From Eumeta japonica (lineage: Eukaryota > Arthropoda > Insecta > Lepidoptera > Psychidae), in NCBI GenBank assembly GCA_005406025.1, contig BGZK01000152.1, forward strand, positions 558,001 through 622,000: 64,000 nt of DNA, given 5' to 3'. This document shows, in pieces, positions 46,915-57,838 of the stretch. A program made the translations under genes and the position numbers. Each line of letters opens with the position of its first letter. Within the stretch, counting starts at the first letter, position 1. The notes below the pieces were generated by a model. That model saw nothing but the letters and a program-made list of their open reading frames with translations, made no database searches and was not told the DNA's origin.

Positions 46915-48200
46915 AAGTCGGGTTTTAACTTGTTGGGATTGTCTTAAACTGAACTTTGAGCGTAATTGGTTTCCAGGATCTGATGGTGGAGCCGCAAGTA
47001 GGTGTTGTTTTATAATGGAGTAATAACTCCTTTATAAAACAACGTAATCTAGTCGTGTTTAGGCTTGTTGCGATTGTCTTGAAATGCACTTTGATCCCCC
47101 TCCGCTAGCGGGCTGCTCTCGTGTCGAGTAGATCAAACGGACCCGACCCGAGTCGGTGCCCGGTGACTTCCTATGCCGAGACGATTCCTCTAAGGAATCA
47201 TCCAGAGGGAGGAGAGGAAGTCATGTGCCTTCGGCACCCCCGTGGGCTGTTCGGCCACGTTCGGTGAAGCTGTTACAGAAACCCAGCTAACAGCACTGCA
47301 GATCCGCCATTCCTTTAGGGGGATTTTTTTAGTGGGTTTCAGCCCCCACTACCTGCGCGCACGGGTGTGCGGGTGTGCGTTATGCATTGTTTACCTCCTC
47401 CTCGTCGATAAAGGTGAAAAAAAAAAATGTTTTAGGGTCTAATGTTGGACCTGGAATTTTAGTACTGGAACTCCGCAATGAGACAGCATTTCTAAACTGT
47501 TTGAATTTACTGGACTATTCTGAGATACATTTCCATAATAATCGATTTTCAAGATGTGATGACGAAGTTGGAAAGTCGCCATTAGAACGCCATAACGGCA
47601 CTACATATTTTAGTCGTATTTTGACTTACTTTAGTTGATTTTTGCTCCAGTAGTAAAGTACGAGGTCGAATATATGCTGTTCCGTTATGAAGTTTCAGCG
47701 TCAACCGTTCGGCTCTATCATAAAATCCTGAAAATTGCGCAAGGTCAAAGTGCATCTAAAAACAATTTTTACAAGACGAATATGGCTAGGATATGTTTTT
47801 TTAATATGGAATCCAAGTACTAAACTTCCAGTTCCATCATAAAACTCTAAAAGTCAATCATGGTCCAGTACAACTCAGGACAACTTCAACAAATCCAAAC
47901 ACGGCTAGGATATGTTGTTCCATTATGGAGTTCCAATGATAACCATCCGGTTCCATCATCAGACCCTGAAAGCCAACCATGGCTAAAGTACATTTGAAGA
48001 AAATTCCATCAGGTCTAAAAACGGCTAGGGTATTTTGTTTTATTATGGCGTGCTAGTGCTTAACTACCGCCTCCATCATCAGATCCTGAAAATCGCTCGT
48101 GATGAGAATATATCTCAAGACAACTCTAAAAAGCTCAAACACGACTAGGATATGTTATTCCGTTATATAGTTTTTGAGACTATTTTCTGGCTCCGTCATC
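46915..48200. repeat. Family R2 tandem units, forward then inverted
   Basis: 46915-47095 and 47440-47640 contain units in the same orientation as the 31976-32520 array (CTTGTTGGGATTGTCTTAAACTG, GGATCTGATGGTGGAGCCG, ACAACGTAATCTAGTCGTG). From about 47640 to 48200 about four units are reversed (AAACACGGCTAGGATATGTTGTTCCATTATGGAG, CCGGTTCCATCATCAGACCCTG). The array is therefore a head-to-head inverted pair interrupted at 47095-47440. Confidence 0.75.
47095..47440 (+). mobile_element. GC-rich insertion inside the R2 array
   Basis: The forward R2 unit stops after ATGCACTTTGATC and resumes at TTTTAGGGTCTAATG. In between lies ~345 bp of much higher GC content ending GATAAAGGTGAAAAAAAAAAA. A short A-tail and GC-rich 3' UTR fit a 5'-truncated non-LTR retrotransposon tail. 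It contains an imperfect stem (GTGACTTCCTATGCC.. against GGAAGTCATGTGCC). No clear target duplication was found and the family is unknown. Confidence 0.5.
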
Positions 48201-48418
48201 AGATCAGTCCAATTATATCATATTATTATATTGTCATTGGTTCTCGATAAGTGCATAAAGTTTTAATTTAATGTAACCCTTTAAAATTGCTCAAAATTGC
48301 GTATAAGAATAACATTTTTTAAACCCAACAAGTTACACTCGCAAATCGATTTTGTAATCGAAATCAAGAACAACACTAGAACCAGAATCGATTGCGATTG
48401 ACAACGAGATCATTTAAT

Positions 48419-48454
48419 GTCCACGCGGACGAACCCGCGGGTGGAAAGCTAGTC
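48419..48454 (+). repeat. Retroposon tail motif
   Basis: GTCCACGCGGACGAACCCGCGGGTGGAAAGCTAGTC resembles a 3' tail found on very many dispersed elements in moths and butterflies. A related tail is at 57806-57838. Confidence 0.5.
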
Positions 48455-48553
48455 ATCGATATTTAGAACGACATTGACATCGCGCGCCGCTACGACTAAC
48501 CATTGTCCAGTCATGTTCAGGCGTTTCACACTCGATCGAGCAACTTGTTAGCT

Positions 48554-48590
48554 AGGACAAAATCGTAGTCGTTGACTACGATTTTGTCCT
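48554..48590. repeat. Perfect 17-bp hairpin with 3-nt loop
   Basis: AGGACAAAATCGTAGTC, loop GTT, then the exact reverse complement. It is the tightest perfect palindrome in the window. Confidence 0.92.
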
Positions 48591-48599
48591 CCTTGTCCG

Positions 48600-50040
48600 C
48601 TGTAGTACGATAACAGCATTCAAGCCTCTTTGATTGCAACCCAGGGTATTACAAAAAAAATCATTGGTTTAAGACTGGTTGGGTGGAAGAAATTATAAAA
48701 CTTATTCTTCTTCTAAATTCAATTATATTTTCCCAAAAAGAAAATGGAGAGTATGTTGATACTTTTAGTAAATTCGGAATTGTATGTCCTCACATTGAAT
48801 AGTTACTTAATTAGTATTGCACAGGATCCTTATTAAAATAGTCTTTTTACATATAATGTACAAAATCAAAATTAACAGTTGGAACGACAAAATAAATATC
48901 TATACTTTTAAATAATTTACTTCTATAAATAAACAATAATTTTCTTTAAAAGTAACTAAAAGTAATAATTAATTTATAAAAACAACAGTACCTTTGAGAA
49001 TAATGCTTATGAGAAATATATTACAAAACACTTACAAGACTATAATTTCTTATATAAATCTTTAGTGGAAACGGGAGAAAGTGTTTAAAACATAATAAAA
49101 AAATAAGGATTTCACAGTAAACTTTAAAAACGAAAATATATTTTTGAAAGCGTTGCACAATACAAAATAAAATGTTACGATAGCGGTTTTCAATTGATTT
49201 TGTGAATTGTGTTTCACCAACCTATCAAATTACGCAAATTCCGACACCAAACACAAATAAACAAACATTTACCCGTTTACATTTCATCCGAACTGATTTT
49301 CTTGTACTTGAACACAAATTTCAAAACCATATTTTATAAGGAGCTCAGAATTTTTTAATTTTTTTTATTAATATTCTATTAATAGTTCAAAATTTCGTAT
49401 TTCACGACGAATATATTTCTACATACAAATGTGAAGGGTGGAGATCTTAAAAAAAGATAAAAAATGATAATATTTTTACAATACCTTTTAAAAGATGTCG
49501 GCCAATATTTAGTTAATTAACCGCAATGCAAGCGTCTTCACTTACTCCGTACACTGTCGCTTTTTACCACGCTCTTGCTTAACCTAACCACACGTAGCAG
49601 TGTCCGACCTCCTCTAGGTGTTGAACTCATAAAATGGCTGATTTACATAAAGTTCTATATTCTACATACGTTAATCTTCAAATAAAATTCTTTTTAGGGC
49701 AGCAAATCGATAGGTACTTAATAAGTACTTACAACAGTTTCATTATTATATTTTGCTTGAGCATATTTTTATTTCCAAACAAGTACATACAACGTCAGAA
49801 CGTTTCACTTTCAAGATGGATGATAAACAATATTTAATTATACATACGTCATAATAGTCTATCGAAACTTATGAGAGGATATTTTAGTTCGTTTAAGATT
49901 ACAATCTCGATATTTCCGTGATACGAGTAGGAGAGAGCGCTGTGGGACGCCCCGTCCGTTCACCGCGTAGAGAGCATGAGCTTAATCTATCTGCGCACTT
50001 TCCTGGGCAGCTTAGCCAGCATGTCGTTTTTGCTGAGGCG
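48600..50040. other. Region downstream of nervy, presumed 3' UTR and flank
   Basis: AT-rich with no other gene. On the minus strand AATAAA occurs at 49768-49773, ~270 nt past the nervy stop, and again near 49365. Either could end the mRNA. Confidence 0.4.
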
Positions 50041-50313
50041 TCATTTCTTCCCGCCCAAAGTGCCCATCAGGCTTTGGGCGGTGGACAGGGTCGCCAGCGC
50101 GATCCTCTCCGTGTTGCCAGTGGCAATGTTTCTCTCTTGATTGCTGGACAGCATCCGTTCGGCGTTGTTCAGGGTCGTCAGAGAGAGTCGATTCTCCGAC
50201 GTTCCGGTTATGGGGGTGGTGGCCCTGGTCGTTTTGCTCAGCGTTGTCGTTTGCGTGGCCGGTGGTGAAGTTGTCAGCACTGAACCTGGTTTTTGTTCGC
50301 GTCCGCTGCACAC
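50041..50313 (-). CDS. nvy: nervy last exon
   Basis: Acceptor TTTTTGGAAG, 90 codons plus TGA. Starts [12 protein letters not shown], completing the MYND finger, then a Thr/Ser-rich tail ending [10 protein letters not shown]. The tail is not one I recognise from other species. Confidence 0.85.
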   Translation of the reverse strand: MCSGREQKPGSVLTTSPPATQTTTLSKTTRATTPITGTSENRLSLTTLNNAERMLSSNQERNIATGNTERIALATLSTAQSLMGTLGGKK

Positions 50314-53300
50314 CTTCCAAAAAGAAATAAACGCGTTCATAAAATAATATTTACTAAATAGATAATTTATATTAACTTATGAATTTTATAGCATTCTGTA
50401 AATTTATTAATCTTGTAGTTAATAAAATCAAGAGTTGTTAGCACTATGTCTTAGACGACTGGAATGTGAAAATCCATTGATGCTATCTTTTTCCCGATAT
50501 TAAAAAATTGATTCTTTGATATTAGATTTAGTCAGACCGCTGATCCATCCGTAAGCCGGTCATTGGTTTTTGGTAGTTATTGGTTTTTGGTAGTTATTTC
50601 CTAGCGTAATAGTTTAATGACCCTCATTGTTCCAACTCTGTCTCACAAAATGACGCCAATTCGGTGCAATTAAAATAGTATCTGTATGTACACTTTATCC
50701 GTAAATTGTGGGTAAAATAATGTGTTAAATATGAAATTGTCTTAATTTATATTTTACCAAAACCGCCAGTCTCACTTTGATTTTAAATTATGTAATACAG
50801 ACTAGTGGTTTAAGTAGATGTTTATTATTTCTTGTCTCTCACAACTTTTAGTTCTTCTCGATCCCAAAAAGTCCGCCGCTGGCCACACCTAGATCACCCA
50901 TTCAATGGAGATTTTGTCGCAGTAGTCTCGGGCAATGCGGATTGATGGTCTCAATCGTCTAATTATTTTTATCATTCACATTAGTGTGTATTTCTTGGAG
51001 GGCAGCCCCTAAAACACTAATCGAACGAGAAGGAAAACACGATTTTTTTCATCCATTTTACACGGGTTTTGAAGTAAGAGAAAATGCTAAGTCATATATT
51101 GAGTGATTAAATCTTATGTTCCATCTGTTAATTAATAAAGCCTTGATTTAGAGTACCAATCACACCTCTCCAGTCTGCGTTTCAACGTAACAACAAATTA
51201 AGCATGACGGGAGGAAAAGCTCGTCATCGCTATCGAGGCTATGTTTCTTCATTCCCCTCTGCGGAAATTTGTCTCCTTTGTAAAACATGAGATTATATAC
51301 TGAGAGGAACAAGCTAGAATGTATCATTCTAGATACATTCTAGCCATCCTAGAAAGAGCAATGAGTTAAACAGGCAGCAGCTCAAAGAGTGGGCTCGCGT
51401 GTACTTTTGTACAAAAACTGGAGAAGTTTTGGTTATAGATATATTTAGTCTTTGAAGTTACGCAAATACCATAGATAATTTTTTATAACTATAGTGTAAA
51501 ATTATAATCAGATAATAATGACGTTTTATTTGCATATATTTTATGCACTTAAGGTGTTTTGCACTTAATTCGACTTAAGGTGTTACTTAATTATAAACGT
51601 AAAATCTAAAGGGGGTGTTAAAGTGCTTTTGATGAGTACCTGGTGGTGGTGCTCCCAGTCCTTGTGCTGGCAGAAGGCGCCGCAGTAGCGTGCCGCGTTG
51701 CAGCCCGAGCAGGTTTCCTGGGCCTTGCGTCCGCAGTTCCAGCAGCACTGGATGACACCCGTTTAAGAATTAAAGAAATATTATTTAATTAAATAAAATA
51801 TTTTTAACTCAAATAGTTTTTTTATCCGTTAATATTTACGCGAATAAATATAACGAATAATAAGACATTAAGAAAACAATATCAAACACAACTCGAAAAT
51901 TCGGATCGCTTAATATGACTGTTTGTTGTACATTAAAATTTAAATTGTGTAATATCGGACATTATAAAAAACTAGCCAAGGTAGACTCGAATGCGCTCAT
52001 CGGGGGTTCCGCATGATTACACAATATATTTGTGCTAAGTATTTGCCAAACAAAAAATGGATTTTTTATTTAGTTGTGATCCTTGGAACGAACCCGGACT
52101 ATACTTACGTAATACATGGAAATTTAATATACGCAAGAAGTATTAAGAATTGTTAAAAAAAAATAGTGATAGACACAATTTTAATACTACAGACATAAAT
52201 ATAAACTATGTTTACATATTAAGGTCCATCCATTAATTATGTCACACAAATTTTAAGGTCTTTTGACCCCCCGACCCTTTGCCAAGGCCTAATCTTAATT
52301 AAAACAGCAGTTTTTTCCATATATATTTTTTTTAATGAACAGAAAGTCGAATCTTTTACATATTGGGCGAAACAAAAAACGTAAACCTTATAATTAAATA
52401 AAGATCGAGTTAATAATGTATTTTTAAGTTTCTCGTTTACATATAAATTTCGCGTTTCAGAATTTTGAATTTTGACATGTGACGTCACAAAGCTTTGACC
52501 CCCAGTATTCCCTATTGTCTCATTTTGTTGACGCCCCCCTCTCTTAACTTGTGACGTAACTTATGGACAGCTCAGTCGACGGCTAAAGACGCGAATTCAT
52601 TTAGGGGGCTCTACGTGCGCATGTCCAATAAGATTTCTGAAGATAAACAAAATTTAACCATAAACAAATTTAAAATGTTTATTAAGCAAACCCTTTCCAA
52701 AAAAAAGATATTGTACAATCTTTGCATTTTTAGAGCATAAATAGCTTTATAGCTTTATAGATTTTTTTTTGCAATGCTTTGATTCTGTATGATTTTGGTT
52801 TGAAAACAGCTACCCTCAAGTTTCTTGTCGGTTTTTCTTGAGAAATAAATGCCCTATGAACGAGTGTTAAAATTTTGTAATACTGTAAATTTTTAAAATA
52901 TTATGACATATTTCAAATATAATTTTATAATATACGAAATAAAGATATTTTGACTTTTAAATTAAAGAAATAGCACATTCTGTGAAGATTTCAACTACGT
53001 AGCTTCAAATGGCATAGGCTCATTGATATCATCCCGTCGGTACTCCTTGGTTACGGAATCCCATAATGTATTTGACACGAAAAAGTCTTAAAAACACGAC
53101 TGACGTTCTGCTGAGCGACAGGTACGGGCGGCGGCGGCGGCGGCGGCGGGCCCGCGGGGGCGGCGGCGGGCCCCGGCGACGGGCTGCCGGGCGGCGTGTG
53201 CCGTCTCTCCAACAGCAGCCTCTCGACCTTGCTCCTCTCCGCCGCGACCAGCTCCAGGGCCTTCGCTTCGGCCGCGCCCACCGCGCGTTGAAGGTCCGCC

Positions 53301-56159
53301 AGCGCTTGGCGTTTCACCTGCGACAAGCACAACCATACAGTACTCGGACAACCTATATAATTAATTGTCAAGTACTTTATGGTCCAACCACAGGGCACTA
53401 CTCTTTGTGTAGGGTATCAGACAACAGTCAGAAAAGGGGTCTAATGCCCGTTGGGGAGTCCCCGTGGTTTTAAATGCTGTACAGAAGTGTTTCTGGCATT
53501 TAAATTTTTTTGCGATATCTTCTTTTACTATTTAAAACAAAAGTTAATTTAAATGTGATACATTTATTCGTGTGTTGGACTGGGGTAAAACCGAGACGTT
53601 TAAAAGAATTGGAAGACGCTTGGTTTTGAGCTACGCTATCTGCGTTTAGCGCTGTGCGCAGGTAAAGGGGATAACACGTTGGCATTTGGCAAAACCAAGT
53701 ATCTCACACTTCGGAAATATTTAGTTTTACCTACGCCGTGTGCGTCTGATCGTTTATTTCCTCATGTGATGAAGCTTTTTATAATAATAAACAATGATTT
53801 CGTCATTGTTTAGAAAGTTTCTAAAATGATTGATAGTGAACATTACATTAAAAATGTACGTTTCATATTTTAGCTATCATCGACTTTCTAGCTTACTTAG
53901 ACTCAAAGGATGGTCTAAGAGAAACAAACTCTAACGCCACTGTGACAGAGTTAACCGATGAAATGTAAAATCAAATGTGGGTAATGCAAATCATGAGCTT
54001 CTTCTCTTCATTCGCAATACCTGCCAACCTCATTTTAATCCAATTATAATAACATAGCATACAACAGTATTGATGTTTTACATCTACTTGTTCTTCCAGT
54101 CTACCACGAGCTCGCGGTGCCAAGACGGTATCAAATCCGTGTAGCCAGCACAGCGGGCGGAGATGATGATCTTCACGCTGGTGCCGATTATGAGAAAGTC
54201 TATAGAACTAGTGCGTGTCAGCTCTTCGTGACCGAAATGCACGTCTTAGGAATCCTATGCAACTTCACTTTTTACCCGACTGCCAAGGACGGGTATTGCT
54301 TTCGCGTTCGTAATGTAGTCTGTTAAACCAAAGCAGAGTTTATTAGGTTTTAGTAGTTTGTTTTCTCAACCTTGTTTCGGTCTGTTTAGTTGCGTCGCTT
54401 GTCTGTTAATTTTTTTGCAGTCGGATTTTTTTGGTTTTTATTTTAATTATATATTGTTAACTCTCATTTAAGATGTTCCGAAAGTGTACGCGAACCGTTT
54501 CTATACCACTGACACCCAGTTCTTAGACCTTCACCGAGGGACAATCTGCAGTCCTTTGCCAGGACAGAGGCCCTCACCAAGATAGTGGCTCTCACCGAGA
54601 CAGAGGCTCTCACCAGAACAGTGGCTCTCACCGAGACAGAGGCCCTCACCAGGACAGTGGCTCTCACCGAGGCAGAGGCCCTTACCAGGACAGTGGCTCT
54701 CACCGAGACAGAGGCCCTCACCAGGACAGTGGCTTTCACCGAGACAGAGGCCCTCACCAGGACAGTGGCTCTCACCGAGACAGACGCCCTCACCAAGACA
54801 GTGGCTCTCACCGAGACAGAGGCCCTCACCAGGACAATGGCTCTCACCGCGACAGAGGCCCTCACCAGGACAGTGGCTCTCACCGAGACAGAGGCCCTAA
54901 CCAGGACAGTGGTTTCACCGAGACAGAGGCCCTCCCCAAGACAGTGGCTCTCACCGAGACAGAGGCCCTCACCAGGACAGTGGCTCTCACCGAGACAGAG
55001 GCCCTAACCAGGACAGTGGTTTTCACCGAGACAGAGGCCCTCACCGAGACAGAGGCCCTCACCAGGACAGTGGCTCTCACCGAGACAGAGGCCCTCACCA
55101 AGACAGAGGCCCTCACCAAGACAGAGGCCCTCACCTGGTTGACGGCGTCCTCGGCGCGCCGCCGCACCTCGGCCACGCGCTCCTCGGTCTGGCGCACGGC
55201 CGCCGCCATGATATCGTTGGCGGCGCGCTTGATGTCGTTGTTTTCACACGGCTCCGCGCCTGACGAACACCCAATTCAAAACTATATTTATGTATGCGTT
55301 TTAAAGAATTTATATAGTAGATTACAGCATAAAACTTTCACGCATAGTATCGAATGAGATACATATATATTATAGACGAACTTTTACCTCTTTGTTGCAG
55401 AATCGCTAACGCCCTCTTGGTCTTCTCAACCATGCTGAGGATGCAGTTCAGCATTGTGTTGATGTTCTTCCATTCGTCGTCGTTCTTGAAAGCCCCGAGG
55501 TTGCCGGCGGCGTTGGAAGAAAGCGCTCTGCCGTCTGAGAAGCTGGCGTTCATGGAAGACACGTCCCGCACTGTGATGCCACCTAGTGTTAGGATTCTAT
55601 TTAATAATGCAAATAAAAAACCTTTTTTTTTAAAAAAAAAAGCAGTTGTAAGATTTATCGTCATATAATTTGGAGGCTACATGCTGGTAGAATATTGAAG
55701 CAATCATTATTGACGTGTGTGTTGTTATCAAATATTTTTTCTAATTATTGAAAACAATTTTCATGTCGTTAGTAATACGCTTTATTAACAAACTATCGTC
55801 GATAGCTTGTACGAAATTAGAATAAACAATTTGCAAAACATGCTAAACAGAATTGAACGTAATTTAAAGTATGTATTTCTATATCCGTTGGCCCCGCCTA
55901 GACGGCGCCCGTTCTAAGTCTAAGAGGTCACTAACCGTCCCTCCTCTCAAAACTGTTCTCGCCCTGCGCCCCGTGGTACGCGGGGTGGTAGTGGCCGTAC
56001 TCGAACAGGCTCGAGTTGGTGGGGAGGGGGTAGAGGAACGGCGAGGAGTGGAGGAACAGGCTGGAGGGCGGGGGGCGCTTCGGCGGCGGCGCGTAGTCTA
56101 TGGGGTCCATGACGCTGTGCGGAGTGCCGTTCGTCTGAGGGACGCTGTTGTCGTAGAAG
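50041..56159 (-). CDS. nvy: nervy (MTG/ETO family corepressor), 3' part, six exons
   Basis: Minus-strand exons in transcript order: 56159-55936, 55582-55388, 55259-55135, 53317-53105, 51747-51640, 50313-50041. Phases match at every junction (two leftover bases needed upstream, then 1+2, 1+2, 0, 0, 0). They give 378 residues plus stop. Domains in order: a proline-rich linker, NHR2 oligomerisation helix ([20 protein letters not shown]), a coiled coil joined across exons ([10 protein letters not shown] then [13 protein letters not shown]), a proline tract, and an MYND zinc finger ([26 protein letters not shown]), with the final Cys in the last exon. The 3' end is a Thr/Ser-rich tail. MTG proteins are nuclear scaffolds that bring corepressors and histone deacetylases to transcription factors. 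Drosophila Nervy also anchors PKA and acts in sensory organ and axon development. The TAFH (NHR1) part is not in view. Confidence 0.93.
51314..51343. repeat. 12-bp perfect hairpin in nervy intron
   Basis: CTAGAATGTATC, loop ATTCTA, GATACATTCTAG. Confidence 0.85.
51640..51747 (-). CDS. nvy: nervy exon: MYND zinc finger (NHR4)
   Basis: Acceptor TCATCCAG, donor CACCAG|GTACTC, 36 codons. Contains the C-x2-C, C-x2-C and C-x3-C zinc ligands and HKDWEHHH. The remaining Cys is supplied by the next exon (VCSGREQ). MYND fingers of this family bind corepressors such as N-CoR/SMRT. Confidence 0.96.
53105..53317 (-). CDS. nvy: nervy exon: NHR3 coiled coil and proline tract
   Basis: Acceptor CTTGTCGCAG, donor AAC|GTCAGT (non-ideal), 71 codons. 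The first half is the conserved coiled coil ([20 protein letters not shown]). The second half is a Pro/Ala/Gly run with eight consecutive prolines, encoded by extremely GC-rich CGG-like repeats at plus positions 53129-53200. This tract replaces the Gln/Glu-rich spacer of other family members. Confidence 0.9.
53560..53795 (+). repeat. Dispersed repeat family R1, copy 3
   Basis: GACTGGGGTAAAACCGAGACG, GAAGACGCTTGGTTTTGAGCT, GCGTTTAGCGCTGTGCGCAGG, GGGGATAACACGTTGGCAT and CCTACGCCGTGTGCGTCTG match copies at 41955 and, inverted, 25498. It lies in a nervy intron in antisense orientation. Confidence 0.78.
54558..55134 (-). repeat. 18-bp minisatellite built from the nervy splice donor
   Basis: About 32 units of 18 bp, read on the minus strand as GGTGAGGGCCTCTGTCTY or GGTGAGAGCCACTGTCCT. 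The two versions alternate to give a 36-bp higher-order period over much of the array. I count about 25 exact GGTGAG cores. The first unit is the real donor of the exon 55135-55259. The exon reading frame continues open for ~85 codons (repeating [12 protein letters not shown]) until near 54880. Confidence 0.93.
55135..55259 (-). CDS. nvy: nervy exon: NHR2-NHR3 helix
   Basis: Acceptor TTCGTCAG, donor CAG|GTGAGG, 125 nt. Encodes [18 protein letters not shown] and [17 protein letters not shown]. The donor is the first unit of the 18-bp minisatellite. Confidence 0.92.
55388..55582 (-). CDS. nvy: nervy exon: NHR2
   Basis: Acceptor AACACTAG, donor AGAG|GTAAAAG, 195 nt. Encodes [17 protein letters not shown] and then the NHR2 helix ([20 protein letters not shown]), which mediates tetramer formation in ETO. 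Confidence 0.93.
55936..56159 (-). CDS. nvy: nervy exon: Pro/Ser-rich linker
   Basis: Acceptor TCTTTTACAG, donor GACG|GTTAGT. 224 nt with one base completing a codon at the start and one left at the end. Encodes [28 protein letters not shown] and a Tyr/His-rich stretch, the low-complexity region between NHR1 and NHR2. Confidence 0.82.
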
Positions 56160-56879
56160 CTGTAAAAGACAATATATGTATACATACGTCTACAACGTAA
56201 CTATTGAGTTCGACTCAAACTGTTAGATATATTTTTTCCTAGAAAATTTTGAAACCTTTTTTTTTTCTTGAACGAATTGAATTTAAAGTGAACTTCTTGT
56301 ATACGGTGTCTGACGCAAATTTTTCTCCATTTGTATTCAAAGTATTATTATACTGAGTAATACGTGTACATTACATATACGATTTATACGTATTAACATG
56401 GCGGCTGTTATAAGTTCACATTAGAATATTAGTCCGGCTGTCCACGTCGGGCCAATAACGACTACGAAGTTCTCGTGACGCAAATATACGATTTAGCTGC
56501 GAGGCATTTGCGAAAACGGAGATTGTATGACCTTTTGGCGTTGCGGAAACAAAGACAATAATGTCAAATAACTCCTATGGCAATTTATGAATCTAAATGT
56601 ACACGTCACGTCAGTGGAGGGTTTTATTCGATTAAATTCTCGAAAGTCAAGGGAAAACATGACGTTACTCCCGCGTAGCTCCTAATTGTAATAGGTACTT
56701 TAATATAATCCAATCTAAACTCCATACAAAAACGTTACTGAATATAAATACTCTTTTTTGATATAGATATTTTTTTCTAGAGTACGGAACACGTAATGGA
56801 TAGACGCCGAATTAAATGAATGGAATATTAATTTACTACGAATAATTCTAATTCTTTCAGAGAAGACAGAAGAACGCAG

Positions 56880-57450
56880 CTAATTAAATAATAAATCAAG
56901 AAATAACGAAGGCGAGCGGTAAACAGCCAGCGCGCGTTTGGCATTCACGGAAATCGGCGATCGCCCTAATTTGTATGGGAACTTTAGAATTTGCAAACGG
57001 TTCGGCGGGCTATTTATTTCACAAGTTTGCCGTACAATATAAAGAACTCCCGCCCTTCGGCGAACGCGGCGCGTCGTAAATTCAATACACGGAACCGGGC
57101 GGCGAACCGGCGAACAATGAGCCGCGAGCCGCCCACCGCGCCCCGGCCGACGGCGACACACCGGAGCTGAACGTTTACCGAGCCGGAAGACCTTCTTCTT
57201 CACGTGACGACGTCGGCCAACTCTAGACCGAACCAGCGGGCCGATTTTGTGAGCCAAAAACGACTCAGTCCGTGTCGCTGTAACGTCAAAATTGCGTCAG
57301 CTGGGGGCGCGCGGTGGTGACCTTCCTCGCTCTGTCGCGGATCGGATCGTTTAAGTTTACAGAATCGGCCAGGACGACGGCGACGGCCGACACTCGGCGA
57401 CGCTTTACGCTGCCCGAGAAATGATCGCGCGGCGAATCGGCCAGGACAAC
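56880..57450. promoter_or_regulatory. GC-rich island upstream of nervy exons
   Basis: Strikingly GC- and CpG-rich against ~65-70% AT surroundings. GAATCGGCCAGGAC occurs twice (57362 and 57434). It could be an alternative promoter or first exon of nervy, or an enhancer. No splice-compatible coding exon was identified. Confidence 0.35.
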
Positions 57451-57494
57451 GTCTCGATACTCGAATACATCATTCTTCTGATATCTATTATAAG

Positions 57495-57838
57495 CTGGAA
57501 AGTTTGAGACAGGAAGGATGTTTGTTACTCTTTTACACAAAAACTACTAAACGGATTTGAATAATTTTGATTTACAATAATGTACCTTGAAAATAATTAT
57601 AAAGATGTTAATTTTTGCTCCGGCGTCACTCGCTTGGACTTAGAACGAATTTCTTACTTATGCCGATTGCTTATAGATAAGAGCGATGTTGAGGGGCGGA
57701 TTAAATTCGACAGCGGTCCGTGATCGGAATTGAGAGTGAGACCGAGAGCGGGATCATGGTTGAGAGCGTCATCGATCGATATAAAACATTACAGGATTAA
57801 ATATGTCCACGCGGGCGGAGCCACGAGCGAAAGCTGGT
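57495..57838 (+). repeat. Degenerate dispersed retroposon copy
   Basis: ACAAAAACTACTAAACGGATTTGAATAATTTTG near 57536 and the tail GTCCACGCGGGCGGAGCCACGAGCGAAAGCTGGTAC at 57804-57839 are two landmarks of a widespread lepidopteran element. The interior is degraded. Confidence 0.5.

Noticed and set aside
49918..50347. Plus-strand frames opposite the nervy last exon, and a second minus-strand frame (50012-50320)
   Set aside because: The minus-strand frame 50041-50313 joins the MYND exon in phase and completes its last zinc Cys; the others are shadows.
53066..53473. Plus-strand 135-codon frame rich in Arg and Gly
   Set aside because: Antisense shadow of the GC-rich nervy exon.
54464..55357. Long open frames on both strands across the minisatellite
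   Set aside because: They result from an 18-bp unit with no stop codon in those frames. They are repeat translations, not independent genes.
55871..56200. Plus-strand 109-codon frame
   Set aside because: Shadow of the nervy linker exon, which has matching splice phases on the minus strand.
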